Shown piece after piece: positions 35,101 to 41,981 of a stretch of 64,000 nt of DNA. The position numbers were made by a program, and so were the translations under genes. This DNA comes from Xanthobacter agilis (lineage in GTDB: Bacteria; Pseudomonadota; Alphaproteobacteria; Rhizobiales; Xanthobacteraceae), in contig NZ_JABWGX010000008.1 of the NCBI RefSeq assembly GCF_021730435.1, positions 114,794-178,793 on the forward strand, given 5' to 3'. Position 1 is the stretch's first letter. The number at the start of each line of letters is the position of its first letter. The notes under the pieces were generated by a model. That model was not told the origin of the DNA and made no database searches. It saw only the letters and a list, made by a program, of their open reading frames with translations.

Positions 35101-36675
35101 GGTTCCTTCATTGGCGACCGTTCCCGCCGCCCCGCGCACATCGACGCCGATCTTGCCGCCGGAAATCCGCGAGGTGATGCCCGTGCTCGTGAGCGATCCG
35201 CCGGCATCCATCCGAACACCGATGCCATCGGAGCCGCCGAGAATGGAGCCGGTGTTCTGGATGGTGCCAAGCCCGTCCTGGGTCCAGATGCCGACGCCCT
35301 TGGCCAGGGTGGCGGCGACGGTGCCGGCATTCGAAATATCCACCGACATCACGTTCGCGAGGGTGCCGTTGGAAATGACGATGCCCGCCAGCCCGCCGCT
35401 GATGCGTGCGTCCGCGCCGAAATTAACGATCGTCCCGTTGGTGTACTGGTTGATGCCGTAACGTGCGATGCCGCTGATGGTGCCTTCGTTGCGCACCAGG
35501 GACCCGGCATAGATCAGCTGAAGCCCGAAATCGCGGCCGACGATGAGGGAGCTGGTGCCGATGTTCGTAATGGTATCGGTGGCGAAGGAATAGACGCCCG
35601 TTCCCCCGCTGCCGGTGGCCGCGATGGTGCCCTTGTTGACCACCGTTCCACCGAAACCCTTGAACCCGTTTAAGACTCCCACGACCCGGCCGGATGCGCC
35701 GTTGACGACGATGTTGCCCGCGCCCGAGGAATTGATGCCGATGGCGTCGGTGCCGATGATGGTGCCGGAATTGGTGAGGGTCCCGGTGCTCAGGAGCACG
35801 CCGGAATAGCCGGTGATGGTGCCGGTCCTGGTGTTGGTGACGATGCCCATGTCGACGCCAACGCCATAATGGCTCGTGCCGTTGATGAGGCCCGCATTCG
35901 CCACGGTGGCGACGGCCCCGCTGGTGAAAGAGAACCGCACGCCGTCGGTCGCGCCCGAAATGGTTCCGGTCGCGGCATTGGTGACAGATCCGGTGCCGTA
36001 GCTGACCGTCACGCCGCCCTGGGACGTGCCCAGGATGGTGCCGGAGTTGGCGACGGTGCCGGTGGCATAGGTGGTGCTGGAGCCATTGCGGCCCATGGAC
36101 ACGCCGTATTGCCCGATGATGGACGCCGCCGTGCCGATGTTGCGGACGGTGGCGCCACGCGCCGCATAGGCTCCGTGGCTGTCGCCGGTGATGGTTCCAT
36201 AATTGGAAAGGGTCGCCCCCGCCGCGTTGGCGGAGGTGCCAAAGCTGACACCGGCGGCGCTGCCGCCTTGGATCTGCGCGCCGGTGATCTGGCTGCCGCC
36301 ATTCACGATGGTGCCGTTGCCGGCAAGCGAAATGCCGATGCTCGACGGGCCGGACACCAGGCCCTGATTGTTGAGCGTCCAGGTGCTGGACGCGCTGCCG
36401 GTGATCGCGTTGCCGGGACCTGAAATGGTGGTGCCGGGGTTGACGATAAAACCGGTGGCGGGTGCGTAGCTGTCGAGACTGATGCCGCTGGTGGTGGAGG
36501 GCAGGGCGATGGTCTGTGCCGCTGCCGGCAGGCCGATGCCGAGGGAGCCGACAAGCGGAGCGAGCATGAGCGCGCCGGTGGCGCAGCTCGACAGCAGGGT
36601 CTGCGCGCGCGCCGCCCCTTGGGGGCGTGACGCAACGGCCGGCAGGGGAGGGGCGGGCGTGAGGGGCTCAGCCAT
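29110..36675 (-). CDS. Giant autotransporter adhesin-like protein
   Basis: I set the start at the ATG at 36675 (MAEPLTPAPPLPAV), giving about 2,521 residues. An extended signal peptide ends near residue 53 (LVGSLGIGLPAAAQ). The passenger is built from dozens of beta-helix repeats of the form NxGTIxG with Asn, Ser, Thr and Gly dominant (ATGTVANSGTILGTSQGGVT). Residues from about 2,240 form the C-terminal autotransporter barrel, ending GHFSWNF with the required aromatic last residue. It secretes its own passenger across the outer membrane, type Va. A TPR-sulfotransferase and a TPR-GT9 follow on the same strand and probably act on it. Its function is probably adhesion or biofilm. Confidence 0.9.
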   Translation of the reverse strand: MAEPLTPAPPLPAVASRPQGAARAQTLLSSCATGALMLAPLVGSLGIGLPAAAQTIALPSTTSGISLDSYAPATGFIVNPGTTISGPGNAITGSASSTWTLNNQGLVSGPSSIGISLAGNGTIVNGGSQITGAQIQGGSAAGVSFGTSANAAGATLSNYGTITGDSHGAYAARGATVRNIGTAASIIGQYGVSMGRNGSSTTYATGTVANSGTILGTSQGGVTVSYGTGSVTNAATGTISGATDGVRFSFTSGAVATVANAGLINGTSHYGVGVDMGIVTNTRTGTITGYSGVLLSTGTLTNSGTIIGTDAIGINSSGAGNIVVNGASGRVVGVLNGFKGFGGTVVNKGTIAATGSGGTGVYSFATDTITNIGTSSLIVGRDFGLQLIYAGSLVRNEGTISGIARYGINQYTNGTIVNFGADARISGGLAGIVISNGTLANVMSVDISNAGTVAATLAKGVGIWTQDGLGTIQNTGSILGGSDGIGVRMDAGGSLTSTGITSRISGGKIGVDVRGAAGTVANEGTIVGTQTAGVRLQAGGAVTNTGTRALISGGAYGVLVRGGAAQITNSGSIRGSAGVQFGAGTAGGTLANSGTIVGAKTSGVRMQAGGSVSNTGSAARITGAQFGVVFNSGPAGLYNSGVIGGDTGVLFGAETLGATLVNAGTIRGAEKSGVQMDAGGSLANTGTTARIEGARIGVAIQGGTADVSNAGTIAGATGVLFGEDTEDGTLTNTGTIRGAKGAGAWLRAGGSVSNTGTRAHISGARYGVAISGGLADLTNAGTIDGATGVLFGDGTGGGTLVNSGTIRGSSGSGVQVQAGGSVSNTGSAARITGAQFGVVFNSGPAGLYNSGVIGGDTGVLFGAETLGATLVNAGTIRGAEKSGVQMDAGGSLANTGTTARIEGARIGVAIQGGTAEVSNAGTIAGGTGVLFGEDTEDGTLTNTGTIRGAKGAGAWLRAGGSVSNTGTRAHISGARYGVAISGGLADLTNAGTISGATGVLFGDGTGGGTLVNSGTISGTQDAGVELKTGGRLANVGSRASLHGAQYGVRVSGGAGTLANAGTIDGDVGIAFNSGTSSNTVANTGTIIGTGGTAIRFGVGDDRLILGPTSTIVGAVVGGKGIDRLVLAAGTSGSSGTIDSVFSGFETVHVTDGAVWTITASGAIASGGRVLTAGTLTNAGEIDAAVVLAATGTLSNTAGGTITSDTNGVTWADGATGTLSNRGTIAASGIGIAAAGGATIANLGADALIRGASGIAITTGDSRVVNEGTVAGTASSGVRAVSGSLLNARTGVVSGVESAVVLVSAGTITNFGTLTATTGAGISLGQGGLVANRGLIEAGAAGVSVADGFGFVNNSGTISATGASGTGILLAGSGGSETTMGPLPWPIEGSGILANSGLVEGGGVGVSLASGGTVNNGRAGTIRGAQGIVFADGAASGVVVNAGTIAGTSQAAVQGVGGVLVNAQSGVITGAVNGVMAQNDGTLRNAGTIAAASGAGLLLASGGIVTNSGMIAGVDAGITVSGGSALITNTGTIAATGASGVGVLFTGGSGTVDNFGTLSGAGGTAVKFAGGTNLLVLENGSTLSGRADGTLGVNTLAVYDTAQLKTVTAVGFRYVVFLNATQTIDSSSSITNPVIVAGTLSNAGTLDGTVNIGAGSTIKNSGTITTSSTSTNSGSIETSGTLNNSSSLTNTGTIANSGTFTNSGTLVNTNTVSNSGSMTNSGTISGAGDMTNTGTFTNTGVVSGATTGTNTSGSVTNTGTIVGGAQTGVVVDTGGSVTNSGTVQGGTTGVQTNSGGSVTNSGTIVGVTDTGAVVESGGSLTNTNTGVIQGGTTGVQTNAGGSVTNSGTIVGIADSGVVMEDGGWLSNFSSGVIQGAAYGVRVGSGGTVTNSGLIFATAGVGVALGSNATLTNSGTIIGNVGLAFTGTGASATNSGTISGSQGIAVQFDGGVNSLTLATGAVLDGRIDGGGGAGRIALTGTGTLANTITNFGAGSALNVAKGAAWTASGSWTMATVTNSGTLQPGAAGSALKITGNFVQTATGTLQIAANAAGQSSQLVVSGTATLDGTLSVLAGSGTYKAATTYTILSSAALTGAFSTVESDYAFLYPVLSYDAGNVALTLYSNAVSFASVATTPNAAAAATAVQAGGPSSELYQAVALQTAAGARTAFTQLSGEAFASVNSVLLDNSRAVPQTLLGRLRQQSYGDAGGTFSALGFTTSGTPSSPWADALAYETPAPGSARSDAGGSRVSGWAQAFGNWGQIDATSNTAAVSQNSSGFLTGLDARIGEDGRAGLAFGTTSTSIDVSDLASSASADTYTLGAYGGHAFGPLDVRLGAAYGWSTVDMSRQVVFPGFANTLSSSYSANTAQVFGEIGYGANWQGVALEPFAGLAYVHLDTGMAREMGGVAGLTVSGSSADLTTSTLGLRAGTTWALGGDAALIPGLMIAWQHAFGDLDPATSVYFSTTGAGFSVTGAPLASDAALVALGLDLRITDRARLGIAYQGTLSGSLQDNAATGHFSWNF
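33628..34870 (-). repeat. 630-bp near-identical tandem duplication inside the autotransporter passenger
   Basis: The unit (210 residues) occurs twice in a row with a period of 630 bp; e.g. the run GATGGTGCCGGAATTGACGA begins at 33628 and again at 34258. Most positions are identical in the two copies. Each unit contains three shorter modules of about 70 residues (GSVSNTGSAARITGAQ, GSLANTGTTARIEGAR, GSVSNTGTRAHISGAR). The duplication looks recent and likely varies by recombination. Confidence 0.85.
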
Positions 36676-37056
36676 GGCGTGGGGTACCCGTTCCCGAGCA
36701 AGATCCCTCTGCGGTGCACATGACGCGGCGGCCGCTTGCGCGGTGCACACTGGAACCCTCGACTGGCATCGCCACCCCCGTCGCCTTCCGCAACGCACCG
36801 GTGCCGTCGGCACCACATTTGCGGCAGGCCTGCCAGAAAACATCTACTGTGTGCACCGTAGGGAATCCCGGCGACTCGAAGAACGTCACTTTTTGATCGA
36901 ATGCCAATTTTAGCAAAGGTTTGCCGCCTCGACTGCATGACCCGTCGGCGGCCTTGCCGGTGTGGCCGGAACGGTATCGGGAGCCGCGTTCAGGTCATGT
37001 CGTGGCAATGTCATGGAACCGAACGACACCACTCCCCGGATCAGCGCGGGTGCCCC
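36676..37056. other. Divergent promoter gap between the autotransporter and the decarboxylase
   Basis: The 381-bp gap separates two divergent genes and must hold their promoters. It is lower in GC near 36840-36910, with a TTTTTGATCGA-like stretch. I found no clear repeats, terminators or coding frame. Confidence 0.4.
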
Positions 37057-39414
37057 ATGGATTATTTCAGACGCTTCACGTTCCTGTTCGCCACCCCCTC
37101 CTTCGATGCGGAGGATCTGGAGGGCGTCCGCTTCAATCAGATCGTCGCGGAAATCGAGCGCTCGGGCTTCGAGGTGGTGCGCGCGCGCAACCTCGAGGAC
37201 GCCGAAATGGCGGTGCAGACCGATGCCGCCATCGGCTGCATGATGGTGGATTGGGGCAAGAAGGGCCTGGAGGGCAAAACCGCCTCGCTCATCAACCTGA
37301 TGCGCCGGCGCGGCCTCGATTTTCCCATCCTGCTGCTGATCCGCAGGAAGCGCCTGGAAGACGTGCCGGTGGAGGTGCTCGACTTCATCGACGGCTATGT
37401 GTTCCTTTCGGAAGAGACCCCGGCCTTCATCGCCAAGAACCTCATCAGCCGCCTGAAGCAATATGCAGAGACGCTGAAGACGCCCTTCTTCGGCGCCCTG
37501 GTGGATTATGCGGAGGAGGGCAACCAGCTTTGGACCTGCCCCGGACACAATGGCGGCATGTTCTACAGCCGCAGCCCCATCGGCCGCGTGTTCATGGAAC
37601 ATTTGGGCGAGGCGGTGTTCCGCGACGACCTCGACAATTCGGTGCTCGACCTCGGCGATCTGCTCACCCATGAGGGGCCGGCCCTGGCGGCGCAGAAGGA
37701 GGCGGCCAAGATCTTCGGGGCCGAAAAGACCTATTTCGTGCTGAACGGCACCTCCACCTCGAACAAGGTGGCCCTGTCCGCCCTGGTGACGGATGGCGAT
37801 CTCGTCCTGTTCGACCGCAACAATCACAAGGCCGCCCACCACGGGGCGTTGATGATCTCGGGGGGCATTCCGGTCTATGTGCCCACTTTGCGCAACGCCC
37901 ATGGCCTCATCGGCCCGATGGATTTCTCGGCGCTGGACGAGGACGCCCTGCGCGCGCGCATCCGCGCCCATCCGCTGGTGAAGGACCCGGAAGCGTGGAA
38001 GAAACCCCGCCCGTTCCGCGTCGCGGTGGTGGAGCAGTGCACCTATGACGGCACCATCCACAATGCGCAGATGATCCTGAACAAGATCGGCCACCTGTGC
38101 GACTATATCCTCTTCGACGAGGCCTGGGCCGGCTTCATGAAGTTCCATCCGCTCTATGCGGGGCGCTTCGCCATGGGGCTTTCCGGTCTCGGCCCGGACT
38201 CGCCCGGCATCATCGCCACCCAGTCCACGCATAAGCAGCTCGCGAGCTTCTCGCAGGCCTCGCAGATCCACATGAAGGACCGGCACATTTCCGGCCAGAG
38301 GCGCCGCGTGGAGCACCGGCGCTTCAATGAAAGCTTCATGCAGCACGCCTCGACCTCACCGTTCTACCCGCTGTTCGCCTCCCTGGATGTGGGCGCCCAG
38401 ATGATGAAGGGCCGTTCCGGCGAAGTGTTGTGGGACGACACCATCCGCCTGGGCATCGAACTCCGGAAGAAGATCCGCGCGGTGCGGCGCGAGTTCGAAG
38501 AGAAAGAACAGCGCGCGGAGCGGCAATGGTTCTTCGAGCCGTTCGTGCCGGACCGGGTGCAGATTCCAGACGCCGCGCGGCCCGGCGCCGTGCACGATGT
38601 GCCCTGGGAAAGCGTCTCGACCGACCTTCTGGCCACCAATCCCGCGTTCTGGCACCTCTCGCCCGGAGCGGGCTGGCACGGCTTTTCCGGTCTTGAGCCG
38701 GGCTTTGCCATGACCGACCCCAACAAGCTGACCCTGCTCACCCCCGGTTTCGATCCTCGCACCGGTGCCTATGCCGAGCATGGCATTCCGGCCCCGATCG
38801 TCGCGCAATATCTGCGCGAGAACCGCATCGTCGCGGAGAAGAACGACCTCAATTCTTTGCTCTTCCTGTTGACGCCGGGGGTGGAGGCCTCGAAGGCGGG
38901 AACCCTCATTTCGGGCCTTGTCGCCTTCAAGAAGCTGCATGATGACAATGCGCTGCTGGAAGACGTGATTCCGGCCTTCTTCCGCCGCCGGGCGACGCGC
39001 TACGCCGGGGTTCGGCTGCGCGATCTGTGCGGGCAGATGCACCGCTTCTTCCGGGCGGCCAATGTCAGCGCGCTCCAGGCCCAGCAGTTCGCGCCGGACC
39101 ACCTGCCGGACATCGCCATGTCGCCCCACGACGCCGCCCGGTGCCTGGTGCGCAACGATGTGGACTATTTGCCGATCGGGGAGATATCCGGCCGCATCGC
39201 CACGACGCCGTTCGTGGTCTATCCACCGGGAATAGCCACCATCGTGCCGGGCGAGCGGCTGAACGAGCGGGCACAGCCCATGATTGATTATCTCAGGATG
39301 TTCGAAGCCTGCTTCAACACCTTTCCCGGCTTTGACGTGGAGATCCAGGGCGTTTATCGCGAGGTGGACGGGTCGGGCCGGGTGCGGCTCTATACCTATG
39401 TGGTCGCGCAATAA
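37057..39414 (+). CDS. Orn/Lys/Arg decarboxylase (fold-type I PLP)
   Basis: I use the ATG at 37057 (MDYFRRFTFLFATPSF) and not the longer frame; the length is 785 residues, as expected. An N-terminal receiver-like domain (about 1-130) precedes the PLP domain. Motifs are CPGHNGGMFYSRSPIGRVFM, FVLNGTSTSNKVALSALVTD, VEQCTYDGTIHNAQMI, FDEAWAGFMKFHPLYAGRFA and the PLP-binding lysine region TQSTHKQLASFSQASQIHMK. It decarboxylates ornithine, lysine or arginine to a diamine, raising pH or feeding polyamine synthesis. Which substrate is used cannot be read from sequence. A GNAT gene follows on the same strand after 20 bp. Confidence 0.88.
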   Translation: MDYFRRFTFLFATPSFDAEDLEGVRFNQIVAEIERSGFEVVRARNLEDAEMAVQTDAAIGCMMVDWGKKGLEGKTASLINLMRRRGLDFPILLLIRRKRLEDVPVEVLDFIDGYVFLSEETPAFIAKNLISRLKQYAETLKTPFFGALVDYAEEGNQLWTCPGHNGGMFYSRSPIGRVFMEHLGEAVFRDDLDNSVLDLGDLLTHEGPALAAQKEAAKIFGAEKTYFVLNGTSTSNKVALSALVTDGDLVLFDRNNHKAAHHGALMISGGIPVYVPTLRNAHGLIGPMDFSALDEDALRARIRAHPLVKDPEAWKKPRPFRVAVVEQCTYDGTIHNAQMILNKIGHLCDYILFDEAWAGFMKFHPLYAGRFAMGLSGLGPDSPGIIATQSTHKQLASFSQASQIHMKDRHISGQRRRVEHRRFNESFMQHASTSPFYPLFASLDVGAQMMKGRSGEVLWDDTIRLGIELRKKIRAVRREFEEKEQRAERQWFFEPFVPDRVQIPDAARPGAVHDVPWESVSTDLLATNPAFWHLSPGAGWHGFSGLEPGFAMTDPNKLTLLTPGFDPRTGAYAEHGIPAPIVAQYLRENRIVAEKNDLNSLLFLLTPGVEASKAGTLISGLVAFKKLHDDNALLEDVIPAFFRRRATRYAGVRLRDLCGQMHRFFRAANVSALQAQQFAPDHLPDIAMSPHDAARCLVRNDVDYLPIGEISGRIATTPFVVYPPGIATIVPGERLNERAQPMIDYLRMFEACFNTFPGFDVEIQGVYREVDGSGRVRLYTYVVAQ

Positions 39415-39434
39415 CGGGAAGGTCGGGTTTGGTC

Positions 39435-40019
39435 ATGGAGCAGGGGCAGGCTCGGGACGCGCTCCAGGGGAGCGCGATCACCATTCGGCCGACGCGGGAC
39501 AGCGATCTGGACGCCATGCTGGCGATCTACCGTCGCCACATCCGCCGCGGCGTGGAGGAGGGCGTGGCCGACGAGGGCACGCCGGAGCCCGATGATCTGC
39601 GCGACCGGCGCAAGAACCTGAAAAGCCGCCGCTTTCCCCACATCGTCGCGACCTGCGGCGACAAGGTGGTGGGCTATGCCTATGTGGTGCTGTTCCGCAA
39701 GCGGCCCGCCTATCGCTACACCGTGAAGCACTCCATCTATGTGCATCACGAGCATGTCGGGCAAGGGGTGGGCGGCCGGCTCATGCGGGCGCTGATCGAC
39801 GCCTGCGCCGCGGCCGGTTTCCGGCAGATGATCGGCTATATCGACGCCGATAATTCGGCGTCCCTCGGCTTGCACGAGCGGTTCGGTTTCGTGCGGGTCG
39901 GGCTGCTGCCGGGCGTCGCCTACCGCTATGGACGGTGGGCGGACAGCGTGATGGTGCAGCGCTCGCTCGGCGAGGGCACCACAACCCCGCCGCCCCCCCT
40001 GCCGCTCTCCACGCGGTAG
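39435..40019 (+). CDS. GNAT N-acetyltransferase, phosphinothricin-acetyltransferase-like
   Basis: The ATG at 39435 gives a 194-residue protein. The GNAT fold is visible: SAITIRPTRDSDLDAMLAIY at the start, VGQGVGGRLMRALIDACAAA as the acetyl-CoA pyrophosphate loop, and LGLHERFGFVRVGLLPGVAY near the end. These match the Pat/Bar-type acetyltransferases. It lies 20 bp after the decarboxylase on the same strand, so it is probably in one operon and may acetylate a polyamine or amino acid. That substrate idea rests on context. The C-terminal proline run is unusual. Confidence 0.8.
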   Translation: MEQGQARDALQGSAITIRPTRDSDLDAMLAIYRRHIRRGVEEGVADEGTPEPDDLRDRRKNLKSRRFPHIVATCGDKVVGYAYVVLFRKRPAYRYTVKHSIYVHHEHVGQGVGGRLMRALIDACAAAGFRQMIGYIDADNSASLGLHERFGFVRVGLLPGVAYRYGRWADSVMVQRSLGEGTTTPPPPLPLSTR

Positions 40020-40186
40020 ATGCTGCGTGTTTAATCCCGGCCTTTGATGGCGCAGTCTCTTCGCAAGAATGGGAGGGTGCGCCATGGCCCAGGTTGTGCG
40101 TGGATGCGCCAGGACGACAAAGGCGGTCCGCCGGGCGATCCAGCATGGTCAAAGAGCATGAGGGCGCTGGCCAAGCGCCGTGCGCA

Positions 40187-40248
40187 GCATCCGCGCGCCG
40201 CGCGCAAGCCCTTCGGAATTGTGGTGCGAAGCCGCCATTCGATCCCCG
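40187..40248 (+). repeat. 62-bp direct repeat, left copy, in the 40020-40405 gap
   Basis: The stretch is repeated at 43120-43181, 51 of 62 positions identical by eye. Together the two copies bracket a 2.9-kb module (Rrf2, AhpD-like, MerR, MFS). A translated frame is partly conserved (SELWCEAAIRSP here, SELRCEAAIRSP there). The rest of the 386-bp gap holds nothing that I can support. Confidence 0.75.
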
Positions 40249-40405
40249 ATCTCGCTGGGGAGAAGTCAGACGATCCCCAGACGGGGTCGATTAAAAGAGC
40301 CGGGAATTGGGCTTATTCAACAAGGTTCTGGCGCCATGCGGTCCTGGCGAAGAAAAGGCGGTAATCGGCGGGATTGGATATTCGCTACGGGCCAATTGAT
40401 CTCGC

Positions 40406-40900
40406 TCAGCGCTGTGCCTTCTTAACGTAGGTCGCCACCGCCTTCTTGTTGTGTGCGTCGATCAATTGGGCTCCGTCGGCAACGAGATCGGCAAGGGTCT
40501 GTTGTTGCAGGGCAGTCCGCCAAGCCTCCTCGGCGGCGATCATGCGGGTCTTGATGAAGCAATCGGCCTTGTAGACGCACGGGTCTTTCGCCTTGCCCGG
40601 ACCGCGCCGGCGGATTTCGCGGCAGACGAAGGCGGGCTCCCGCCCGTCGATCGCTTCGACGATGTCGAGCAACGTGATGCGCTCCGGGTTGCGCGCCAGC
40701 CGATAGCCACCGCGCGGCCCCGGCACGGCATCGATGACGGAAGCCGCAGCGAGCGCCCGCAGGTGCTTCAGAAGATAGGTTTCCGAGACGCCGTGCAATT
40801 CGGCGAGGCTCTTGCCAGGAAGCACTTTGCCCTCCGGCAATCCGGCCAGCACCAGAGCGCAATGCAGCGCCGCCTCCACCCCGTCACTCATGCGCCGCAT
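40406..40900 (-). CDS. Rrf2-family regulator with three-cysteine motif
   Basis: The 164-residue protein has an Rrf2 winged helix (MSDGVEAALHCALVLAGLPE, LHGVSETYLLKHLRALAAAS, PGPRGGYRLARNPERITLLD). Cysteines at about 93, 108 and 114 fit an iron-sulfur or redox switch, as in NsrR and IscR-like proteins. It is divergent from an AhpD-like gene, and the 94 bp between them holds a perfect 27-bp palindrome. This is the usual self- and neighbour-control layout. It senses a redox or electrophile signal (inference). Confidence 0.88.
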   Translation of the reverse strand: MRRMSDGVEAALHCALVLAGLPEGKVLPGKSLAELHGVSETYLLKHLRALAAASVIDAVPGPRGGYRLARNPERITLLDIVEAIDGREPAFVCREIRRRGPGKAKDPCVYKADCFIKTRMIAAEEAWRTALQQQTLADLVADGAQLIDAHNKKAVATYVKKAQR

Positions 40901-40934
40901 CGTCGTCTCCCGCTCCGCTCTTGGATTACGCCAT

Positions 40935-40961
40935 AATCATGGATATATATTATCCATGATT
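40935..40961. promoter_or_regulatory. Perfect palindromic operator between Rrf2 and the AhpD-like gene
   Basis: Arms of 11 bp (AATCATGGATA / TATCCATGATT) surround the centre TATAT. The dyad covers the point midway between the two divergent starts. It is the best candidate binding site of the Rrf2 protein for both genes. Confidence 0.7.
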
Positions 40962-40994
40962 CTCAGCCAACCCCTCTCGCGATTGGAGGCCTCC

Positions 40995-41462
40995 ATGCAC
41001 CCCAGACTGAACATCGCCGCGCTGGCACCCGAACTCTATCAGGCTGTCCGCACCCTCGACGGCGCCGTGGCCAAGTCGGGCCTCGACAAGCGCACGCTTC
41101 ATCTCGTCAAGCTGCGCGCCTCGCAGATCAACGGTTGCGCCTACTGCGTCGACCTGCATGTGAAGGACGCTCTGGCGGACGGGATGGACGCCCAATTGCT
41201 GCATCTCGTCGCCGTCTGGCGCGAGTCCCCGTTCTTCGACGCGCGCGACCGGGCAATTCTCGAATGGACCGAGAGCGTGACGCTCGCCGCCGAGACGGGC
41301 ATTCCCGACGCTGCTTTTGAAACCGTCCGCGCCATCTTCTCGGAGACCGACATCGCCAAACTGACGATCGCCATCGGAACCATCAACATCTGGAATCGCA
41401 TCGCGGTCAGTTCCCGCATGCAGCACCCGGTCGGCACGGAAAAGAACGCGGTTGCTCCTTGA
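40995..41462 (+). CDS. Carboxymuconolactone decarboxylase / AhpD-like protein
   Basis: GGAGG precedes the ATG at 40995, giving 155 residues. QINGCAYCVDLHVKDA is the CxxC-x3-H redox motif of AhpD-like alkylhydroperoxidases. The protein ends VSSRMQHPVGTEKNAVAP. These proteins reduce peroxides or other electrophiles with thiol chemistry. It is divergent from the Rrf2 gene through a palindrome, so it is the probable target. The MerR gene follows after 60 bp with its own promoter. Confidence 0.88.
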   Translation: MHPRLNIAALAPELYQAVRTLDGAVAKSGLDKRTLHLVKLRASQINGCAYCVDLHVKDALADGMDAQLLHLVAVWRESPFFDARDRAILEWTESVTLAAETGIPDAAFETVRAIFSETDIAKLTIAIGTINIWNRIAVSSRMQHPVGTEKNAVAP

Positions 41463-41473
41463 TCGATTTGCCC

Positions 41474-41504
41474 TTGACCCTGACATTGATGTCAGGGGTT
41501 ACGA
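41474..41504 (+). promoter_or_regulatory. MerR-type promoter with 19-bp spacer and operator
   Basis: The -35 box TTGACC (41474-41479) and -10 box TTACGA (41499-41504) are 19 bp apart, which is the stretched spacer of MerR-controlled promoters. Between and overlapping them lies a perfect dyad, CCCTGACAT-TG-ATGTCAGGG (41478-41497). It directs the MerR-MFS operon, so the gene is self-regulated. Confidence 0.8.
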
Positions 41505-41522
41505 GATGCAGCAGGAGGGCGG

Positions 41523-41981
41523 ATGAAGATCGGAGGCGTTGCAAAAAGGACGGGGGCGAGCGTGCGCTCCGTCCGTCATTACGAGAAGGTCGGCCTGATC
41601 CGCGCCACCCGCGACGAGAATGGCTATCGCGATTTCGACGAAACCGATGTGCTTCTGGTGCGCCGCATCGGCCGGATGATCCGGCTCGGCTTCACCACCG
41701 AGGAAATCGCGACCTTTCTCAATTGCATAGTCGACGATCCCGCCACGGTCACCGCCTGTCCGAAGGTGGCCGCTGCACATCGGTTGAAGCTTGCGGCGAT
41801 CGAACGGCAGATGGCCGATCTCGAAACCCGTCGCCAGAAGCTTCTCATCACCCTGAAAGCTGCCTCCGGTCAGGACGACACCAGCGTACCGGAGACACCT
41901 GTCCATGCCGAAACCAGCCCCATCTCCCTCGCTCATCCTCACAACGCTGGCGCTCGCCGTCTATTTCGTCGGCGCGGTTGA
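41523..41981 (+). CDS. MerR-family regulator of an MFS pump
   Basis: The 152-residue protein starts MKIGGVAKRTGASVRSVRHY, has the MerR wing (RDFDETDVLLVRRIGRMIRL) and a coiled-coil dimerisation helix (LKLAAIERQMADLETRRQKL). One cysteine (CP in VTACPKVAA) lies in the effector domain. MerR proteins of this small type answer drugs or electrophiles by unwinding a 19-bp spaced promoter. Such a promoter lies 20 bp upstream. The last 26 codons overlap the start of the MFS gene, so the pump is its target. Confidence 0.88.
   Translation: MKIGGVAKRTGASVRSVRHYEKVGLIRATRDENGYRDFDETDVLLVRRIGRMIRLGFTTEEIATFLNCIVDDPATVTACPKVAAAHRLKLAAIERQMADLETRRQKLLITLKAASGQDDTSVPETPVHAETSPISLAHPHNAGARRLFRRRG

Noticed and set aside
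40044..40364. Plus-strand frame in the decarboxylase-Rrf2 gap
   Set aside because: It is basic and low-complexity, without ribosome-binding site; only its repeat part is worth noting.
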